A DNA stretch of 64,000 nucleotides from Eikenella exigua (lineage in GTDB: Bacteria > Pseudomonadota > Gammaproteobacteria > Burkholderiales > Neisseriaceae). Made by a program: the position numbers and the translations under genes. Shown here piece after piece: positions 42,964 to 50,600 of the stretch (its first letter is position 1; each line of letters begins with the position of its first letter). The notes below the pieces were generated by a model. That model made no database searches. It was not told where the DNA came from and saw only the letters and a list, made by a program, of their open reading frames with translations. The stretch is from the NCBI RefSeq assembly GCF_008805035.1, contig NZ_CP038018.1, forward strand, positions 1,889,245-1,953,244, given 5' to 3'.

Positions 42964-43227
42964 ATGAAACCCGTTATCCTCAAACTGATTTTCGCCACCA
43001 TCGCCGCAACCGCGCTGGCAGCCGTGCCCAATATCGACGCGCACGATCCCTATTTGCAGCCCGCCGCGCAAAACACCACCAGCGAGCCCACCAGCGCCGA
43101 AATCATCGCCGCAAAAGACCTGCAGGCCGAAGCCGAAGCCGCAGCGGCGGTCAAACAGTACGAAGAAATGACTGACTACGAAATCATGCGCGGCGTGGTG
43201 TACGAGCCCGCAGGAGAGCAGCCATGA
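42964..43227 (+). CDS. Small exported hypothetical protein
   Basis: 87 residues with a Sec-type signal (MKPVILKLIFATIAATALAA, cleavage probably after AVPNIDA or ALAA) and an Ala/Glu-rich helical remainder. It overlaps the next gene by 4 nt. Function unknown; an exported early phage protein could affect superinfection. Confidence 0.55.
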   Translation: MKPVILKLIFATIAATALAAVPNIDAHDPYLQPAAQNTTSEPTSAEIIAAKDLQAEAEAAAAVKQYEEMTDYEIMRGVVYEPAGEQP

Positions 43228-43778
43228 CCACCAAAGCAGGTTTGTCCGCACAGCGAAAAGTGGCGGAATTGCTATCAGATGGAAATTGGTACAGCATTGC
43301 CAGCATCGCCAAAAGCACCGGCTTAGGTGCGGAAGCCATTGATGTTTTATACCGAATGGAACAAATCGGCGCGGTCGAGTGTGAAATCATCGGCGGGCGC
43401 TCAAGATACCGAGATGCCGCACAAGCAGGCAGCCTGAAGCCGCAGCCGCGCAAAAAGCCCGTGCCCAAACCCAAAACCAAACCCGAACCAGCACCGCCGC
43501 CAGAACTGCCGCCACAGGCCGTGCAGGCAGAACCACCCACCCGCGCCGCCGAGCTACTAAGTGAAGACGACACCGTGGACGTACCGTTTTTACCCATCAA
43601 AGCCAATACTGGCGAACAGCCAATCAGCGAGCGCACCCTAAAAATAGGCGGTTTTTCGGATGGTAGCTTTACCATCAGCCGCAGCCACGGCATCCGCAGC
43701 GAACTCACCCTCACCCGCGAAGAGGCGCAGCAGGTAGTGGCGTTTATCCAGCGATTTATCCATATGGAGGCGGCATGA
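43224..43778 (+). CDS. Winged-helix-like DNA-binding early protein
   Basis: 184 residues. The N-terminal about 65 (QRKVAELLSDGNWYSIASIAKSTGLGAEAIDVLYRMEQIGAVECE) look like a winged-helix domain. A Pro/Lys-rich linker follows (about 70-105) and a C-terminal small domain. It carries a Kingella-dialect uptake sequence at 43427-43438. Possibly a regulator; no family recognised. Confidence 0.6.
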   Translation: MTTKAGLSAQRKVAELLSDGNWYSIASIAKSTGLGAEAIDVLYRMEQIGAVECEIIGGRSRYRDAAQAGSLKPQPRKKPVPKPKTKPEPAPPPELPPQAVQAEPPTRAAELLSEDDTVDVPFLPIKANTGEQPISERTLKIGGFSDGSFTISRSHGIRSELTLTREEAQQVVAFIQRFIHMEAA

Positions 43779-44107
43779 CAATCTGTTTAGACATCAATTA
43801 TTTCCGCCGCCGTGTCGCAGAAAAAGAGCAAGAGCTGGCAGCCGCCGAAGAAATCGGCAACACCGCCGGAGCCGAAGAGGCTAGGAGAGACTTAGAAAGT
43901 TGCAGGCAATTTTTAACGAAGTTTGAACCGCTGGAAAAGGAAACAATGATGCAAACCGATACCGAACAAATGCTAATTTTACTAAAAGCGTATGCCCACG
44001 ATGCCAAGAAACAACAGCAGTTTAAAAGACAAAAAAAACTTTTAGCCCTAACCGCCGAAATGGAACAGCTGCTATACAAAATCGCCAAATTAAAAGCAGA
44101 GCAATGA
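43775..44107 (+). CDS. Hypothetical coiled-coil early protein
   Basis: 110 residues, almost all helical and charged (FRRRVAEKEQELAAAEEIGN). ATGA overlap with both neighbours. The first half resembles the end of the 54-residue lysis-region protein at 7842 in style (E/A-rich with RRDLESCRQFLTKFE versus ELRNYRQFLARLE), which may mean a shared small domain. Function unknown. Confidence 0.55.
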   Translation: MTICLDINYFRRRVAEKEQELAAAEEIGNTAGAEEARRDLESCRQFLTKFEPLEKETMMQTDTEQMLILLKAYAHDAKKQQQFKRQKKLLALTAEMEQLLYKIAKLKAEQ

Positions 44108-44340
44108 CCACTACCTGCCTAACCTGCCGCTACTGGCAAACCACCTACAAAAGCAGCAGCGGCGAAATCAAACCCACGCCCATGCTGCGCCACCGAATGG
44201 CCGCCTGCGCCCACGGCGAAAGCTGGAACTCACTGCCCTACAAAACCCCGGCTTGCAACAAATACCAAGCCATCAGCCCCGCCGCCTTGCAGCGTCGGGA
44301 AGAAAAAATCGCCGAAATCCAAAACACGCCCTACAGATAA
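44104..44340 (+). CDS. Hypothetical small Cys-containing protein
   Basis: 78 residues starting MTTTCLTCRYWQTTYKSSSG. CLTC together with CAHG and ACNKY provides four Cys/His positions for a zinc site, a pattern seen in small phage proteins. Overlaps the preceding gene by 4 nt. Function unknown. Confidence 0.55.
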   Translation: MTTTCLTCRYWQTTYKSSSGEIKPTPMLRHRMAACAHGESWNSLPYKTPACNKYQAISPAALQRREEKIAEIQNTPYR

Positions 44341-44351
44341 CGAGACAAAAG

Positions 44352-44627
44352 ATGAATCCCACCCTCGACACCGGCTTTATGCTCGCCCTGCGCTACCGCG
44401 CCCCGGTTATCTCCCTCGAAACCGCCTGCGCCGACTTTATGCCGCACCTGAGCATAGAGATAGCCCGCCGCCGCGCCAAAGTGCAAACCCTGCCCTTTCC
44501 GGTTTTCCAGGCGGACAAATCCCAAAAAACAACTTTTTTTGTAAACGTTTCCGACCTCGCCGCCTGGCTGGAATCCAGCCGCGAACAGGCCACCGAAACA
44601 TGGATGAAAATGCACAATCAGGATTAA
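44352..44627 (+). CDS. Pyocin activator PrtN-family protein
   Basis: 91 residues starting MNPTLDTGFMLALRYRAPVI. PVISLETACADFMPHLSIEIARRRA ... LPFPVFQADKSQKTTFFVNVSDLAAWLES matches the PrtN (pyocin activator) family: a helix-turn-helix region followed by LPxPVF and a V-x-DLAxxL tail. PrtN activates phage-tail bacteriocin genes in Pseudomonas. Here it may regulate phage promoters. The start at 44352 has a GAGA-type site. Confidence 0.72.
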   Translation: MNPTLDTGFMLALRYRAPVISLETACADFMPHLSIEIARRRAKVQTLPFPVFQADKSQKTTFFVNVSDLAAWLESSREQATETWMKMHNQD

Positions 44628-44629
44628 AA

Positions 44630-45067
44630 ATGGATTATCAGCAATTTACCTTTGGCGACCTCGTACGCTTTATCGATGCCGACAACGCCCCGGAAAAAGA
44701 AGCCCGCAACTTGTTTGTGGTGCAAAAAGGCGGACGGCTGTGCCGTATTGCCAGCGAATACTACTCATATCTAATCCCAGCGAAAAATCTTGAGATAGTG
44801 CCAAAAACACCGTGGATTGCCCCCACCGAAAAGTTGCCCGAAGCCGAAAAACCCGTAGCTATTTTAGTGGTGGGCGAGGAGCAAGATTATTGCGACATCG
44901 ACGCCATCGACCCGCAAACCAACGATTGGATCAACTACCCTGCCAGCCCCGCCGAATACGCCGTAGCCTACTGGATGCCGTTGCCGCGCCAATTGCTGGA
45001 ACAAGCGCGCGGAGAAGCCGAACGCCTGCCTGACGGTCGCTATCAGATTTTTGAAAAGGCTACCTGA
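44630..45067 (+). CDS. Hypothetical protein with DUF551-like domain
   Basis: 145 residues starting MDYQQFTFGDLVRFIDADNA. The C-terminal half (PWIAPTEKLPEAEKPVAILVVG ... AYWMPLPRQ) has the W-x-LP ... YWMPLP frame of DUF551. AGGA precedes the ATG. It ends inside an uptake sequence; the methylase ATG follows 1 nt after its stop. Confidence 0.62.
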   Translation: MDYQQFTFGDLVRFIDADNAPEKEARNLFVVQKGGRLCRIASEYYSYLIPAKNLEIVPKTPWIAPTEKLPEAEKPVAILVVGEEQDYCDIDAIDPQTNDWINYPASPAEYAVAYWMPLPRQLLEQARGEAERLPDGRYQIFEKAT

Positions 45068-45068
45068 A

Positions 45069-46160
45069 ATGCGCTACGGCAGCCTGTGCAGCGGCATCGA
45101 AGCCGCATCCGTGGCGTGGGAACCCTTGGGCTGGCAGCCCGCATGGTTTGCCGAAATCGAGCCGTTCCCCGCCGCCGTTTTAAAACACCACTGGCCGCAC
45201 ATCCCCAATCGCGGCGACATGTCCAAATTTAAAGAGTGGCCGAATGACCCAATTGACCTTCTTGTCGGCGGAACCCCCTGCCAGTCCTTCAGCGTTGCCG
45301 GATTGCGAAAAGGACTGGCAGATCCGCGTGGCAACCTCATGCTTACCTATCTTGCCATTGCTAACCGATACCGCCCCCGCTGGCTGGTATGGGAAAACGT
45401 CCCCGGCGTTTTGTCGTCAAATCGAGGGCGCGATTTTTCCTCCTTCCTCAACGGGTTGGCGGAACTCGGGTATGGGTTCGCCTACCGCATTCTTGACGCT
45501 CGATACTTCGGAGTCCCGCAGCGGCGCCGCCGCGTCTTCGTTGTCAGCCATATTGGAGGCTGGCAACGTGCCGCAGCGGTATTATTTGAGCGCCAAAGCC
45601 TGCAACGGCATCCTCCAGCGGGCGGAACTACGCAAGAAAACCCTGCCGCCTTTATTGAAGGCAGCTTTGGCGCGTATCGCCAATCCGACAGCGCCGGAAC
45701 GCTGAAAGCCAGCGGCGGCGCCCTAGCTGGCGGCAGTGAAACCCTGCTGATGGTGCACGGGCAGCAAGACCCATGCGCCTCCGATCAAGCGTTTGCACTC
45801 GACTGCCAAGGCAGGGGCAACACCAACGTTGTTTGCATTGCAGGAAACATCATCGACAGGCAGCACCACAACGGCGGAAACGGCGTAGGTGCAGACGACA
45901 GCGGCATCCGCTACACCCTAACCGCCACCGACCGTCATGCCGTATCCGATGGCGCGCAGGTGCGCCGCCTCACTCCCCACGAGTGCGAACGCCTGCAGGG
46001 CTTTCCCGCCGGGCACACGCAAATACCTTGGCGTGGCAAACCAGCCGCCGTCTGCCCGGACGGGCCGCGTTACAAAGCCATCGGCAACAGCATGGCCGTG
46101 CCGGTGATGCGCTGGATAGGCGAGCGCATCGAGCAAGTAAACCAGATCAAAGAGCAATAA
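45069..46160 (+). CDS. Phage DNA cytosine-5 methyltransferase
   Basis: 363 residues. Motifs in order: I (YGSLCSGIEAASVAW), IV with catalytic C71 in GGTPCQSFS, VI ENVPGV (109-114), VIII RYFGVPQRRRRVF, IX RRLTPHECERLQGFP and X YKAIGNSMAVPV. The target-recognition region is about 165-300 and its specificity cannot be read. The start at 45069 lies at the end of an uptake sequence (AGGCTACCTGAAATG). Last gene before the right end, it probably protects phage DNA from host restriction. Confidence 0.92.
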   Translation: MRYGSLCSGIEAASVAWEPLGWQPAWFAEIEPFPAAVLKHHWPHIPNRGDMSKFKEWPNDPIDLLVGGTPCQSFSVAGLRKGLADPRGNLMLTYLAIANRYRPRWLVWENVPGVLSSNRGRDFSSFLNGLAELGYGFAYRILDARYFGVPQRRRRVFVVSHIGGWQRAAAVLFERQSLQRHPPAGGTTQENPAAFIEGSFGAYRQSDSAGTLKASGGALAGGSETLLMVHGQQDPCASDQAFALDCQGRGNTNVVCIAGNIIDRQHHNGGNGVGADDSGIRYTLTATDRHAVSDGAQVRRLTPHECERLQGFPAGHTQIPWRGKPAAVCPDGPRYKAIGNSMAVPVMRWIGERIEQVNQIKEQ

Positions 46161-46161
46161 A

Positions 46162-46187
46162 AACAGGCTGCACATCGCAGCCTGTTT
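46162..46187 (+). terminator. Terminator of the rightward early operon
   Basis: AACAGGCTGC (46162-46171) and GCAGCCTGTT (46177-46186) form a perfect 10-bp stem 2 nt after the methylase stop, followed by T2-G-C. It is a probable terminator at the prophage end. Confidence 0.75.
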
Positions 46188-46220
46188 GCATATCAATTCA
46201 CACTCAAAGCACTTAATCAA

Positions 46221-46239
46221 TGCACTATATTTGCACCAT
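46221..46239. promoter_or_regulatory. Candidate integrase arm-type binding sites (right)
   Basis: TGCACTAT (46221-46228) and TGCACCAT (46232-46239) are spaced 11 bp start to start, exactly like the pair at 4165-4183. AATCAATGCACTA just before is one base off the IHF consensus. An A/T-rich stretch with two copies of AATATATTATTTT-like sequence separates them from the core. Confidence 0.55.
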
Positions 46240-46283
46240 TAAAAAATAATAAAATATATTATTTTGATAAATATATATTATTT

Positions 46284-46355
46284 TCATATATAGATACAAT
46301 CCAGCATCGGAGCAACGGATAGGCGGCGGGCGGGGAGGGTTTGGTGAACGGGCAT
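46284..46355 (-). pseudogene. dusA: Displaced host 5' end of dusA
   Basis: The minus strand from ATG 46355 reads MPVHQTLPARRLSVAPMLD and then, past the crossover, CIYI and a stop at 46284. This is the original host start of dusA separated from the gene body by the prophage. It retains the host ATG and upstream region and could still be transcribed as a 23-residue peptide. Confidence 0.9.
46300..46326. repeat. attR: right prophage-host junction
   Basis: TCCAGCATCGG (46300-46310) repeats the left core exactly. The following GCAAC and AGGCGG blocks also match attL. Phage sequence lies to the left and host dusA start to the right. Confidence 0.9.
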
Positions 46356-46373
46356 GATGGGCAGGGGATAAAG

Positions 46374-46404
46374 AAAAAGCCTAAACGGGATGTTTAGGCT
46401 TTTT
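46374..46404. terminator. Terminator between tRNA genes and the dusA start
   Basis: AAAAAGCCTAAAC and GTTTAGGCTTTTT form a perfect 13-bp stem with a 5-nt loop and T5 on both strands. It ends the leftward tRNA transcript. In an uninterrupted genome it would stand about 20 nt upstream of dusA. Confidence 0.88.
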
Positions 46405-46410
46405 AAAATT

Positions 46411-46486
46411 TGGTGGGTCGTGAGCGATTCGAACGCTCGACCAACGGATTAAAAGTCCGCTGCTCTACCGACTGAGCTAACGACCC
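46411..46486 (-). tRNA. tRNA-Lys (anticodon TTT)
   Basis: A 76-nt cloverleaf on the minus strand: acceptor GGGTCGT, D-arm AGCTCAGTCGGTAGAGCA, anticodon loop CTTTTAA, TPsiC loop GTTCGAATC, and an encoded CCA end. Confidence 0.96.
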
Positions 46487-46488
46487 TT

Positions 46489-46564
46489 TGGCTCCCCGAG
46501 CTGGGCTCGAACCAGCGACCTGCGGATTAACAGTCCGTCGCTCTACCGACTGAGCTATCGGGGA
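46489..46564 (-). tRNA. tRNA-Asn (anticodon GTT)
   Basis: A 76-nt cloverleaf on the minus strand: acceptor TCCCCGA pairing with TCGGGGA, D-arm AGCTCAGTCGGTAGAGCG, anticodon loop CTGTTAA, GTTCGAGCC, and CCA encoded. It is transcribed before tRNA-Lys from one promoter; only 2 nt separate the two genes. Confidence 0.96.
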
Positions 46565-46576
46565 AAGGAAGCGCGC

Positions 46577-46605
46577 ATTGTAGAGATGAAGCGGGAAATT
46601 GTCAA
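46577..46605 (-). promoter_or_regulatory. Promoter of the tRNA-Asn/tRNA-Lys unit
   Basis: On the minus strand TTGACA (46600-46605), 17 bp, TACAAT (46577-46582): a near-consensus sigma-70 promoter followed by a G/C-rich GCGCGC discriminator, typical of stable RNA promoters. Confidence 0.88.
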
Positions 46606-46806
46606 TAAAAATTTTGCAGTAGGTTTTGCAGCAGGCGGTAAAAAGCAGGGAAAATCTAATTGATTGAAATCAAAGAGGGATTCTTGGAGGAAAGTGGTTG
46701 ACTTTAGGCTTATAATTTATTCTGCAACAATTTTAGACTGTTTCATCCGGATGGTCGGCAGATGATGCCGACTGCACGCTAACTTTATAATTTGGAGAAA
46801 AAAGAG

Positions 46807-47577
46807 ATGCTTACCGAACCCCACTATGCCAAGGCCGAAACCATTGAAGAATTGGCCGCCAATTTTGCCGAGATTGAAAACAGAATCCGTGCCGCCTGCT
46901 GCCGTGCGGGCAGACCGGAGGAATCGGTGCGGCTGTTGCCGGTAACCAAAACGGTGGACGAGCGGCGGCTGCGCATGGCCTACGGGCTGGGCTATCGCCA
47001 TTTCGGCGAAAACAAGGTGCAGGAGGCGTGGGGCAAGGCTGGGATGATGGCAGATTTGCCGATAGAATGGTCGGTTATCGGCCATTTACAGACCAACAAA
47101 ATCAAATATGTTGCCCGCTTTGCCACTGAGTTTCAGGCTTTGGACAGCCTGCGGGTGGCCGAACAGCTCAACAACCGCCTGATGCAGGAGGGGCGGGAGC
47201 TGGATGTGCTGGTACAGGTGAATACGTCAGGCGAGGAAAGCAAATATGGTTTGGCACCGCAGGAAGTGGTGCCGTTTGTGCGGCAGCTAGTGCCGTTCAA
47301 TCAACTGAAAATCAAGGGGTTGATGACTTTGGCGCTGCTTTCCAGCGAACGCAGCAAAGTACGCGACTGTTTCGTGTTGCTGCGCACACTGCGTGACAAA
47401 TTGCGCCGCAACCTGCCGGCAGGAATGAGCATGGACGAATTGTCGATGGGCATGTCGGGTGATTTTGAAATTGCGATTGAGGAGGGGGCAACTATTGTGC
47501 GGGTAGGGCAGGCGATTTTCGGCGCACGGGCTTTGCCGGACAGCCATTATTGGCCGGAAGGGGAAAGGCCGGACTAA
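46807..47577 (+). CDS. yggS: YggS-family pyridoxal phosphate homeostasis protein
   Basis: 256 residues, a fold-type III PLP-binding protein. VRLLPVTKTVDE with the PLP lysine, FGENKVQEAWGK, WSVIGHLQTNKIKYVA, VNTSGEESKYGL, and the C-terminal SMGMSGDFEIAIEEGATIVRVGQAIFG are all diagnostic. The ATG at 46807 has GGAG 9 nt upstream; a TTG further up is in frame but overlaps that site. In Neisseria and others it lies near type IV pilus or proline genes. Here it stands alone after the tRNAs. Confidence 0.9.
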   Translation: MLTEPHYAKAETIEELAANFAEIENRIRAACCRAGRPEESVRLLPVTKTVDERRLRMAYGLGYRHFGENKVQEAWGKAGMMADLPIEWSVIGHLQTNKIKYVARFATEFQALDSLRVAEQLNNRLMQEGRELDVLVQVNTSGEESKYGLAPQEVVPFVRQLVPFNQLKIKGLMTLALLSSERSKVRDCFVLLRTLRDKLRRNLPAGMSMDELSMGMSGDFEIAIEEGATIVRVGQAIFGARALPDSHYWPEGERPD

Positions 47578-47682
47578 CCCCGGGGCTTGGTATCGAGGGT
47601 GGATTTATCTGCCAAAACAGGCTACCTGAAAACTTCCGGTTACACGGAAAGGTTTTCAGCCAGCTTTTTGCCTTTGCCTTCT

Positions 47683-50600
47683 TTATGTGCCAAACCACAA
47701 ATGCAGTGGGGCGAGCAGCTCTAAAACGAGGCGGGCGAACAGGGGGCTGTTAATCGGCTCGTCTTCATCACGGCCATATACTTGGGCGACTTCAGGGTCT
47801 TGGTTTTGGCCGGGGTAGTCACGGTTATCTCGGTATTTGCTGCGGGCGGCTTTGAGGGCTGCTTCAGGTAGCCCTTGGGCGGCGAGGTCTTCGGCGGTGC
47901 AGGCTTTGGCAGCGGCAAGGCTGGTGCGGGGGAAGAAGGGCAGCGGCTGTTGTTGGCCGAGCAGATAGTAGTCGAACCAGCGGGCAAGTTGCTCGGCGGC
48001 TTCCGCTTGCGGCAGCGGCGGCAGGGTTTGTGGGCTGTCGGGGGAGACGAGGTGGGTGGCTTGCGTTTTGGGGTGAACGGCACAATACACCAGGTGTTGC
48101 AGCCACAGCCTAATTTCGGCGGGGGCTTTGAGTTCGGCGGCGCGGTAGAAAATTTGGCCGAGTTGGTGCAGGTGGGTGAGGCTACCGATAAGGGTGTGGC
48201 CGCCGTGCTCGAAACGGAAGGGAAAATCGGGCTCGCGCGGGCTGGCGAGCAGTTCGGAGTCGAGCTGCTTGGCGGCGGTGCGCTCAGGCTCTTGCAGGAT
48301 TTCGCCGAGCAGGCCGGCGGGCAGGAGGCTGTCGGCCTGCAGCTTGGCTTCGGTTTGAGTGAAGTCTTCGCGCTGGCGGCGGGCGTCGAGGTAGCGCTGT
48401 TTCACTTCGTCGGGGTGCTCGATGACGTAGGGCTCGGCGGAATCGGCAGGTCGGGCGGCATAGGGGCGTTGCCATTGCAGGGCGCGGCGCAGCCAATGGC
48501 GTACGGGGCTGCTCCAGAAGTTTAGGAAACTGTCGAGCGATACGGCGGGCTCGGCTGCGGCTTCAGGCAGGGTATCGCTGATAAAGGGTGCAGCTTCGGC
48601 GGCGGGCTGGTTGAGGGCTTGGGCGTAGTCTTGGCGGAGGCCGGATAGGCTACCTGAAAGCCCGTTTTCGCTGAGGCCGGCTGAACTTTCCCCATCCTGT
48701 TGCGGGGCAAAATAGCGGGCGGAAAAGGCTTGCAGGGGATGTTGGCACACATGGGCGGCTGCGAAATCGGCGCTGCTCTGGTCGGCCATTTGCGCCAGCG
48801 TGTCAATGAGCTCGCTCAGCAGCGGCGAGGGGGCTTGGGCTTCGTCTCTGAGGTGGTCGCGGCCGATGTAGGACAGATAGAGGTGGCTGCGCGCGCTGAG
48901 CAGAGATTCGAGGAACAGGTAGCGGTCGTCGTCGCGGCGGGAACGGTCGCCGGATTGGGGATGGCGGGCGATGAGGTCGAAGGCGGGGGCGGGGGTTTGG
49001 CGCGGGTATTTGCCGTCGTTCAGGCCGAGCAGGCACACGGTGTCGAACGGCAGGCTGCGCATGGGCACCATGCTGCAGAAGGTGATGCCGCCGCGCAAAA
49101 AGGCGGCTTCGCTGCTTTGGCCGAAAAAGCGGCGCAGGTGCTGGCAGGCGGTGTCGGGCGGCAGGGCTGCGGCATAGCCCGCCAGCGCGGCTTCTTCCTG
49201 CCAGGCGGCCAAGGCCTGGCTGATTTGCTGCCAGGTGGCTTGGTCGGCTTCGGCGGGGGTATCGCCCGCGGCATCGGCCAAGAGGGCGCGGAAACGTTCG
49301 ATCCAGCCTTCGATGGATGTGGGGCTTTGCCAGCGGCGATGGTGCTCGCGCAGTTTGCCCAGCAGCACAAACCAGGCGGTCTGGGCAGGCTGGCGGGCCA
49401 AATCGGCCGGCCAGGGGTGCACGCCCTGCCACAGCGTATCTTCGCCCTCGGGCAGCAACCAACCCAGCACGCTGCGTTCGGCGGCCTGCTGCCAAGTGAA
49501 GGCTTTGCCGCTGCCGCCGTGCTCGGCGCGCATTTCGGCATCCGCGCCCCAATGCACGTTGAGCTCGGCCACGCTGCGGCGCAGGAATTCGGCATCGGTT
49601 TCGTCAATCTGCCAATGGCGGCGTACCGCTTGGGCATCGAGCAGGGGCAGCAGGCGTTCGGTTTCGAAGCGGCTCTGCATCAGGGCAATGAGCTGCTCGG
49701 CCAACAGCATCAAAGGCTGGCTGCGGCTGAGGCGCACGTCGGCCACGGAATACGGCAGGGCGCGGCTGCCGGGCGCGGCTTCGCCGAATACGGCGTGGAT
49801 GAAGGGCAGGTAGTCTTCCACAGCGGGAGTGAGCACGGCGATGTGGTGCGGTTGCAGCTCGGGGTTGTCTGCCAAACGGCGCAATAGGTGTTCTTTGAGG
49901 ATTTGCAGCTCGCGCAGAGGGCTGTGGGCAGCTTGAATCACGATGCTGCCGTCCATCTGCGCGCTGCCTTTTTCAGGTAGCCTCAACAGCTGGATATCGG
50001 CCTGCAGGCGTTGCAGCAGGCTGGGCGACTCAGGCGGCGCGGGGAAGAGTTCCACCTGCTCCATGGCGCGGGTGCTCACGGCCAGGCGGTCGAAAAAATC
50101 GCGTCCCTGTTTGCCCAGCGAGGAGAGCAGCGGGTGGCCGGCTTCTTCGGCTGCGGGCTCGGCCTGTGCGGCCAGCCGTTTTGGGCTTTGGATGTCACCC
50201 CAGTATTGCTGGCTGGGGTTGACCGCGAACAGGTGCACATCGGTGTGTTCGGCCAAGGCCTGCAACAAATCCAGATACACCGGTGCCAGCGTGGAAATGC
50301 CGAACGCCAAATAACGCTGCGGCAGACGCGCCGGATTCAGCGCGGCCAGCAGCCGTTCATGTTGCGCGGCGCGGTGGGCGGCGGGGGTGTCGGCGACGAG
50401 CGTGCGCCACAACGCGGCCTGCCAGGCTTCGTCTGCGCCCAAACCGTTGAGTTTGCCCTGCTCCCATTGTGCGAGCCAATGTGGGCGGTACACCAAATAT
50501 TGGTCGAACACGTCTGCCAGCCGCCCCGCCAAATGATAAGCCGCCGCCGTGCTGCTTTTCAGGTAGCCTTGCAATACTGCGGGCAGGGCCGAATCGGCGC

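Larger units (their letters stand above)
4026..46310. mobile_element. Complete lambda/HK97-like siphovirus prophage integrated in dusA
   Basis: Bounded by duplicated dusA sequence (4026-4052 and 46300-46326) and carrying every expected module: integrase, repressor/Cro, primase-helicase, terminase, HK97 head, long tail, fibres and lysis. None of the core genes is visibly broken, so it may be inducible. Two DNA methylases, a HicAB toxin-antitoxin pair and an antirepressor unit are accessory cargo. The length is about 42.3 kb. The tape measure protein (1095 aa) together with tail-tube, gpL and gpK-type genes indicates a long non-contractile tail. Confidence 0.95.

Noticed and set aside
42767..42967. 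66-codon frame between the 30-residue peptide and the exported protein
   Set aside because: No ribosome site, basic low-complexity translation containing an uptake sequence in an arbitrary frame; treated as spacer.
4026..46310. Prophage considered as a defective remnant or gene transfer agent
   Set aside because: All packaging, head, tail, lysis, integration and repressor genes are present without visible frameshifts or stops apart from the programmed gpG/T shift.
46284..46355. 23-codon peptide considered as a functional small gene
   Set aside because: Its first 19 codons match the dusA start and the remainder is phage junction sequence; best explained as a displaced gene end.
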